A stretch of DNA of 64,000 nucleotides from Terfezia claveryi (Eukaryota; Ascomycota; Pezizomycetes; Pezizales; Pezizaceae): assembly GCA_015179025.1 (NCBI GenBank), contig WHUX01000045.1, forward strand, positions 186,001 through 250,000. Direction: 5' to 3'. Made by a program: the position numbers and the translations under genes. The notes under the pieces are model-generated. The model was not told where the DNA came from and searched no databases. It saw only the letters and a list, made by a program, of their open reading frames with translations. Below, piece after piece: positions 57,568 through 64,000 of this stretch; within the stretch, counting starts at the first letter, position 1; each line of letters opens with the position of its first letter.

Positions 57568-57676
57568 CACAGGAGCGTGTATAGCGATAGGTATATTTAG
57601 CGGAGCCTCCCGGAAGCTCAAGTATACTACAGTATTACTGGAAGATATTGCATCGTGTAAAGAAAGGAATTCACCA

Positions 57677-57805
57677 GGTATGCTGGGTATGTTAGGTATG
57701 CTGGGTATGTTAGGTATATAATGCTGGGTATGTTAGGTATGCTGGGTATGCTGGATATGCTGCTGCCCGTATGCTGGTTATGCTGAGTATGCTTGGTATG
57801 CTGCT
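57677..57805. repeat. 9-bp minisatellite (GGTATGCTG / GGTATGTTA)
   Basis: About a dozen imperfect copies of a 9-bp unit alternating GGTATGCTG and GGTATGTTA, degenerating towards the right end. Confidence 0.85.
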
Positions 57806-57938
57806 CGAGTGGCTGGGGAAGCGCGTGAATTGTAGTGTCAATAACGCGGGTATTTGGTTGTGTTGTTGAGAAAGGTTTAGTGAAGTCTGGTTGGGTTTAG
57901 TGCCGTCGGATGTGATGAGAGCCTGCATGATGTCTATA

Positions 57939-58108
57939 CAGTGAAAACTGGTGAATAAGACTCCTTGTCTGTCTGCTCTTTCCTTTTTGTGGTAGGAGCG
58001 TTACCGGTACTAGTTGTGGGCAGATTAGCGTCCTTGACTCGAATTTTGACTTATTCTAGAGTTATGATTCAGATACAGACAAGGAGTCTTATTCACCAGT
58101 TTTCCCGG
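57939..58108. mobile_element. 170-bp MITE with 33-bp inverted ends
   Basis: Inverted ends match at 31 of 33 positions; the inner 29 bases (57943-57971 and 58076-58104) are perfectly complementary. TA flanks both sides (57937-57938 and 58109-58110), as for Tc1/mariner MITEs. The single strand would form a long hairpin with a 104-base loop. Confidence 0.85.
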
Positions 58109-58110
58109 TA

Positions 58111-59807
58111 TTTCAAAGGTATCACTGCTATCCGATGTCTATTTCAGAGGTTTTTCGGTATGTCTAAGTCTCTTGCGTCAGGCGAGAGAGATTTCGAGTT
58201 ATTTGGCAGCGCTATCACCATACATATACGTGGGACACGTAGATCATAAGCCATGGCGGACATGAAACATATCAACTTGAACGCGACTAAAGTTCAGTAC
58301 GAAGAGTAAAAGCAATGGAATCTAAGTCCTCTGCCGGCTACTCAGTAAACGCATATGATGAGAGTCATCAATATCGCTACCAGTAATCGTACCAACTTTG
58401 AAATCCTTTTCTGCTAATCTGTACTCTACTAGAGCTCATGATCTCGACATTTATCCACAGGAAGAGTAATCCCAAGATCCCAGAATGCCTTCTGATCGTA
58501 GCTTCTTTGTCTTTGCAAAATTGAGTTGTCATGACCCACTGGTCTTCAACTGACCAGACAAGACTGGGATTCTCACGCTCCTGTGTAACTACAGTATCTG
58601 CCTCAACTTTATCTGAGGCCAGTATTCTTTAGTGATATCACACATATCCGGTGGTGGATCATAAACATTCAACAGTTCAATTTAATTTATTTAGCCTTGC
58701 TATAGCTTCTCGTGACTCGCTTTGCTGGACTGGAATGGTGGTGGAAGACTCTCTGAGCTAATGGCTTTGGTTTAGGCCCATATCGAGTTGTAGTTTTTTT
58801 TGTAGTTTTTGGAACCGACAGCACTTGTGGAGGCTTCCTTGATGGCAATATGGATAATTACTTAAGTATAGTGCCTACATTTCCATCTCCGACATTGACA
58901 TAACAATGAGCAGGCATATCTCATAAAACCCCTAGAACCGCATATGCAGTTCATATTGAGATTACGCCACCGAATAACTCGAGACTCTATACGGTGTCCC
59001 ATACAGGTGGTAGCGAGTGTTGATCAATTGAGCATGTTGATCGCAATCGACTCCTCCTACCGGTGGTAGGTTTTGGCAGCCCTCAATCTCGTAAATGAAT
59101 GAGACATAGCCCACTTCCGAACTTCTTCAAGATCTATTCAGATCGGTCCTCCTCAATCTCTCTTCCCACTTGTCCGAAGTCCTTCACTCGATATTACCAA
59201 ATATGGCAGTCCTTCAACTGATAATATTACCAAATACGGCAAGTTGGTGTTGCACTAGTCCCTATCCAGTCCCTGTCGTGGTTGTGAGTCAATGCGGGCC
59301 CCTTGCAGTCTATGTATGTACTAATCAGGGAAATGTGTCATACCCGTTCTGTAACATGCTTGCGAGACAGCGGGACGAAGTAGGAAGAGAGATTGAGGTG
59401 GATCGATCTGGACACAGTCTCTAGGGATCTTTGGTAGTCTAAATACTACTTATTTCAACCAGACTAAAATACTACCTTCATCGTTTGTTTGTTCCCATGG
59501 GAGACCCACATTGGCCCTAGAATGGTCTCGGAATCATGTGTACAGTCAAAGGATTGCAGAAATAGAATCAGGGCGTTGAATAGGCCTAGAGAGAACCTTC
59601 AAAAATTAGATTTTAGGAACTTTATATTTTGGCCCAATCTTTAGCCTTTGCTTAAGGTGCACTCTCTTATAGTATACTAGATGCACTTTGGTCTAAAATG
59701 CGCCATCAGTACTTCATTTTTTTAAATTTTTTTTTACTGAATTATTTTCCTGCAGTTCAGGGTAACAATTCAGATTCAAGGTAATGCCAAGACTTCAGAG
59801 TAACAGC
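58111..59807. other. no supported gene
   Basis: Short ORFs only (best 59170-59424, 84 aa, unrecognised). A CAACCAGACTAAAATACTACC phrase (59458-59477) belongs to the GTCTGGTTGG terminus family. Confidence 0.5.
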
Positions 59808-61034
59808 TATATATATATATGTTCTGGTCCGTTCCGGGATCCGGTCCATACCGGTATGGACTGGATATCGCAACGGACCAGGCCGTTACGGTATGGCTGG
59901 ATATCGCAACGGACCAGGCCGTTACGGGATTAAATTGTTCAATGTCACGGATAGCAACAAGGATTTACCACAATCACAGCGGCCACAGCGGCCACAGCGA
60001 CATTAAAATTACTAAATAGGGACATATCCGATATGAAGGTAATTTTGTAGCAACATTTGGTCAAAGAACATCGGAGATAACATAAAATGACCTATCGTAG
60101 AAAATACTCAGTAGAGGTATACCCGAAATGAAGGTTATTATGTGGCGACCTAAGAAGTAGTGTGATGGCGCTCGGAGTATAGTGAACTGGGGTAACTCGT
60201 TTTGCCTTTTGACATAAGTGTCTTTCTTAGCGACCGCTCCAGGGATCGAGACTCCTTTTTTTCTATAACCTTTAATACGACTATGATCTTTGCCCGAGTA
60301 GTGATCGTTGCCAAATCAGGGTGACCACATCGTCGTCAACCTCAGTTACCTTGTATGCTGATTTGCTCGCTCGATTCTAGGCTGATTTGCTCGCTCGATT
60401 CTAGGCTGATTTGCTCGCTCGATCCTAGGCTGATTTGCTCGCTCGATTCTAGGCTGATTTGCTCGCTCGATTCTAGGCTGATTTGCTCGCTCGATTCTAG
60501 GCTGATTTGCTTGCTCAATTCTAGCGGATATCCAGGCTAATATGGACAGTGAATTGCAGGCTCATATGGACGGCGAATCTAGGATTCTAGGGACGCGGAT
60601 GTGAAGGCTGGTACAGATGGGGGTTTTGGGGCGCAGCGTGTTAGATAGCCTTATTAGATAATCGTGAGAATAAAATGGATTATTTCAAAATGCATATAAT
60701 GCAGGTGAACTACAAGAACAAGCGCGGCTATGCTGGGAGACCATTTGTGTTGGAGTTTGGAATGGGATGGTGACTGCGTAGAGGGTAGAGGTTAAGGTAG
60801 ACATGAATCTAGGAATATAGCATCAAATGATTTACGTTGGTTAGGCCAAATGCGTAAGGAAATATAAGAAGATATGAATATTTATGCCATCCCGGAACGG
60901 CCTGGGTAATCTCGCAATCTCGCAACGGCCCGGTCCATACCGGTATGGCCCGGGCAATCCTGGAACGGCCCGGTCCATACCGGTATGGCCTGGAATCCCG
61001 GAACGGACCAGAACATATATATATATATATATAT
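59808..61034. mobile_element. foldback element with TA-repeat ends
   Basis: Both ends start with an (AT)n run then GTTCTGGTCCGTTCCGGGAT (59821-59840 on the plus strand; the same read inward from 61014 on the minus strand). Inside the ends are short tandem units: 36 bp twice on the left (from 59861) and 40 bp twice on the right (from about 60924), carrying the 14-bp palindrome CCATACCGGTATGG (59846-59859, 60935-60948, 60975-60988). No transposase ORF is present; it is probably non-autonomous. Confidence 0.7.
60357..60524 (+). repeat. 24-bp minisatellite, seven copies
   Basis: Seven tandem copies of GCTGATTTGCTCGCTCGATT plus CTAG (24 bp). Because 24 is a multiple of 3, it stays open in frame as repeats of LICSLDSR (within ORF 60355-60540). 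It has no coding context, so the peptide is probably not real. Confidence 0.9.
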
Positions 61035-61230
61035 TTTTAAATACTTCGTACTCCTATGCCGCCCCGTTAGGGGGGCTATGAGGAGCCACACGGAAACCCG
61101 GTGGATTCAAGGGTGAGGCAAGTTAATCTGCCAGACCCACGCGAGATAAATACACATAACGAACCCGAGATGAGGCCCCATGCTGTCATTAACGGACTAG
61201 CCGATGACCCGGAGGCCTGACTGAGCCTCA
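61034..61230 (-). mobile_element. second copy of the SINE-like repeat
   Basis: Matches the 37.4-kb copy in AAATACTT..ACTC, GGAGCCACACGGAAACCCGG, CCATGCTGTCATTAAC and GAGGCCTGACTG, same orientation, with a short T run on the left. Directly abuts the (AT)n end of the foldback element; no target duplication was found. Confidence 0.65.
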
Positions 61231-64000
61231 ATCCCTGAACTTGTACGGAAAAGAAGAGACTGAAAACAAAGAGGAGCCCGTAAATATTGATGAACTGTAA
61301 ATCCTGCGGAAAGAAGGTGAACTAGAATAGACTGACTTGCGGACTAAACAGCTTATATAGCTAGTATATATATGCAAATAGTATGCATATTGATCTGGGT
61401 ATAATCATTGAACTATTGATCAGATACTTATGAAACTTGAACTATCGTACTTTCAAGGGTCTATGGACATACTATAACAGGATATACTTCTATTTGATAT
61501 TTACTATGTGTGGGATTGGAGTGTCGCTGTGGTATTGGAGAATCTTTGTGGTATTATAGAAATTGAAAACTTTTGACCAAATTTTAATCCCGTAACGGCC
61601 AACATATACATGTATGGACGATACATCTAAAGACATATGAGTTCATATGAGACGCCATATGGACGACATATATGTAGGGCATGCATAGTCATGTGTGGAT
61701 CCGGCATACGTCGTGTGGGTCTCTGTGGATATAGCTAGGTATGGGTGGAATGGCGTGTACAACATTCTAACAGGATTCCGCAACGGGCCCTGAACATACA
61801 TATTCTACACAAGATATAGGTCTTTTACGCCTTAAAACTTTCTCAATAGGAAACATAATAGTAGGTTTTAGGATTGATTTATCCATTTAGAGTTGGTTGT
61901 ATGGAGGCAGAGTTACCCTCAACTAGTCGACTTACTCTTACCCTGAGTTAGTCCCGTCGACGATTGCTCCAAGTGACTAACTCCTCTCTCAGTTGTTAGT
62001 TCAGATCATGACAACAGTAATGACCCAAGCCCTACCCACTACAGTCAAGCCTCCACAGCTACATCCTTTACACCACTACCCAGATAACTTCTTTTCAAAC
62101 ATAAAACATTCACGCCAAAAATAGTGGAATCCTTAGAACATAACTTCTGCATCCACACATTTCTCAACATTTTGTGAAGAAACAGGCTATATGAATCAAT
62201 GTACGTTCAACTGTAAATTTGGAGAACTAGCATCTAAGGTATCAAGCTCCAGATACTTCTCGCAAAATACTCTTAGACTGACTGACACCACACTATTCAG
62301 CTCAGCAGAGCAAGTTCTGCCAGTACAGTCGGACTTGCCTTACTCGGTGACTGGGTGGCGAGGCTGCATGACTTCCGTCAGTGGACTTCTTCGGTATGAG
62401 GGAGCACAGATTGACTATGTCCCGTATGAGGCCTGACAAGCATGCTTGTAACGACCTTATATTACCCATATGCCTCTGTTAGAAAGGAGTACAAGCACTT
62501 ATGTAAATTTCTTAAATCTGTAAGCGAAAACCCTAGAATTAGTACCTGCGGCTATTAATATTGGTTTGAAATTTCCCCAAAGACAACTCGATTATTACTG
62601 ATGCACAAACATCGGCCCCCGCCAAATTGCATGCACTATACGTAACCGTCCTGGCACCACTCTACAATCGAGACTAGAGAGCAGAGGAGAGTATATAGGT
62701 TGCTAATTTTATTCAACGCACGTTTTGATGGAGGTAGTGACAGCAAGACCGAATTGTGGGACGAGCGGAGAGTTCATCGGATGGCAGCGATTAAAAAACG
62801 GAGAAACTACTGTGTGAGCTGCAAGCAACATATCCCCAAGTAGGGGGATGTATTTATTCCGTGTATCACTTCAATTGGGCCCAACAGGGGTCAACACCAC
62901 GAAAATACTACTGGCAGGATGAATACCCCAATAACTTGCTCCCCCAACCCTAACCCCGGCGCCTACCACTAATATCCCCATAAAAGTTAGCACTAAGCTA
63001 AATCTCTCTTTTTTCATTCCACATACGGTCTACTTCACTAATCCTAGCACTCACTTGAAGGCACTACACCATTATCAGTTCTCTTCAGTATGTTATAAAA
63101 TCTGGTTGAGAGTTAGGGTAAAGCTGAGGCTTGGGAGCTTCACCAATACACAGATATGGAGGAGTAGATAGAAGAGAAAAGATAGTGGGATTGGGTAAAG
63201 AGACCCAAGGAAACTCCCCGAGTCATATTAGAAAATTGAAGCGTCATCGGAGACCATTGTCTAGAAAATGAGGGAACATACCACGAATTTAAGAGAGTCT
63301 CTGCAGCAGTGGCTGTCTAGCATCAGCAGTTATAGAGAAAAAGGGCGAGGGTGTTAAAATATAGCTGGAGCGTTGGTGGTCCACAGCTGTGGGAGTCAGA
63401 GGATATCCAGGTGATGTGCAAAAAGCATGAAGGTAAAGTTAAGACTCGCTTGGTCTTGATTATCAGAATTGACGTTCTAAGCACTCGATTACTGGAAGCT
63501 TTGTCTTCGATAGAGGAAGGGGGGGGATTTGTGTAGGATCAAAATTACGTACCCAGGCAAGTCCACAGGCAGTATTCTCCATGTTGGGGAGGATGAAGTG
63601 GAGTTTGGGATATTGATGCGGGAGAAGTGAGAGGTGGTGAAAGAGTTAAGGCTGTGATGTTTCTGGTACCAGTATGGGCGGCTGCTCCAACGCATCTATC
63701 AACATGTGAGGAATATTACACCGGCAAAGGCGAGCCCATCCCCAGTTGCAAATCCCTAGCGATAGATACACAATCCAAGAGCGTTTAACTCAGAATTCCC
63801 TCAAAACATCCTCCGTGCAAAAGGAACAGCAGTGTTATCCAGTCAAGGTGTTTATTTCTTGGTGGGGGCAGCCTTAGGCTTAATTGGGGATCTGCCATGG
63901 CTCCACGCTATATCGATTCAAGAGGGCAGGTTATGCACATGGGCTGGGAGGTTAAGGTGACATGGAAATCGAATGATCTGTCTCCCATTCTAATAGATAG
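61231..64000. other. no supported gene
   Basis: Short ORFs only (best 62191-62436, 81 aa, unrecognised). CCCGTAACGGCCAACATATAC (61589-61608) and CCGCAACGGGCCCTGAACATA (61777-61797) resemble pieces of the foldback element ends and may mark another decayed copy between 61.57 and 61.80 kb. Confidence 0.4.

Noticed and set aside
60357..60524. CRISPR-like array
   Set aside because: Units are contiguous with no unique spacers, and the sequence is eukaryotic.
1..64000. tRNA or rRNA genes
   Set aside because: No cloverleaf-like A-box/B-box pair of normal spacing or rRNA core was noticed by eye; a tRNAscan/Infernal run would decide.

Overview
This is a filamentous-fungal nuclear window, most likely Pezizomycotina. 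The signs are short GT..AG introns (about 40-95 bp) with CTAAC/CTGAC-like branch sites, a six-exon malic enzyme, a secreted WSC-domain protein and chromodomain Gypsy elements. A truffle-like, transposon-rich genome would fit, but nothing here proves the species. Many in-frame stops sit where a conserved Trp, Gln or Arg is expected, and some LTR copies have collapsed to AT-rich sequence. Both suggest a RIP-like C-to-T process; no RIP index was computed.

Left half (1-36.2 kb): almost entirely nested transposons. A decayed gene resembling fungal DUF6532 (245-3934) is split by a pogo-type element (643-2888, TA duplication, 42-bp inverted repeats). Gypsy element A (4741-19361, minus strand, 575-bp LTRs, target duplication GGTGT) has its protease codons split by an 8.3-kb DNA transposon (9065-17354). 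That transposon carries a Plavaka/KDZ-like transposase on the minus strand, and an unknown gene plus a second DUF6532-like gene on the plus strand. A hAT transposase relic follows (19570-21087). Gypsy element B (21771-34236, plus strand) has its reverse transcriptase split by Gypsy element C (24563-30712, target duplication GCTTC). RIP-like LTR relics close the block (34.86-36.22 kb).

Right half (36.2-64 kb): sparse genes and small mobile elements. An intact orphan ORF (36546-37343) is followed by a SINE-like insertion with a 16-bp target duplication (37449-37707). Next come the malic enzyme gene (39518-41620, minus), a 103-bp MITE and relatives of its termini (43.2-43.5 kb), and a large secreted beta-propeller/WSC protein gene (48949-53113, minus). 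A 998-bp non-autonomous hAT element still encodes an intact BED-finger ORF (56570-57567). A 170-bp TA-flanked MITE (57939-58108) and a foldback element with palindromes and a coding 24-bp minisatellite (59.8-61.03 kb) follow.

The only convincing intact host genes are malic enzyme and the WSC protein, with the 36.5-kb orphan as a third candidate. The most interesting features are the three-gene Plavaka/DUF6532 element, the BED-finger hAT derivative, and Gypsy elements whose leaders look able to self-prime reverse transcription and whose gag-pol junctions keep a -1 slippery heptamer.
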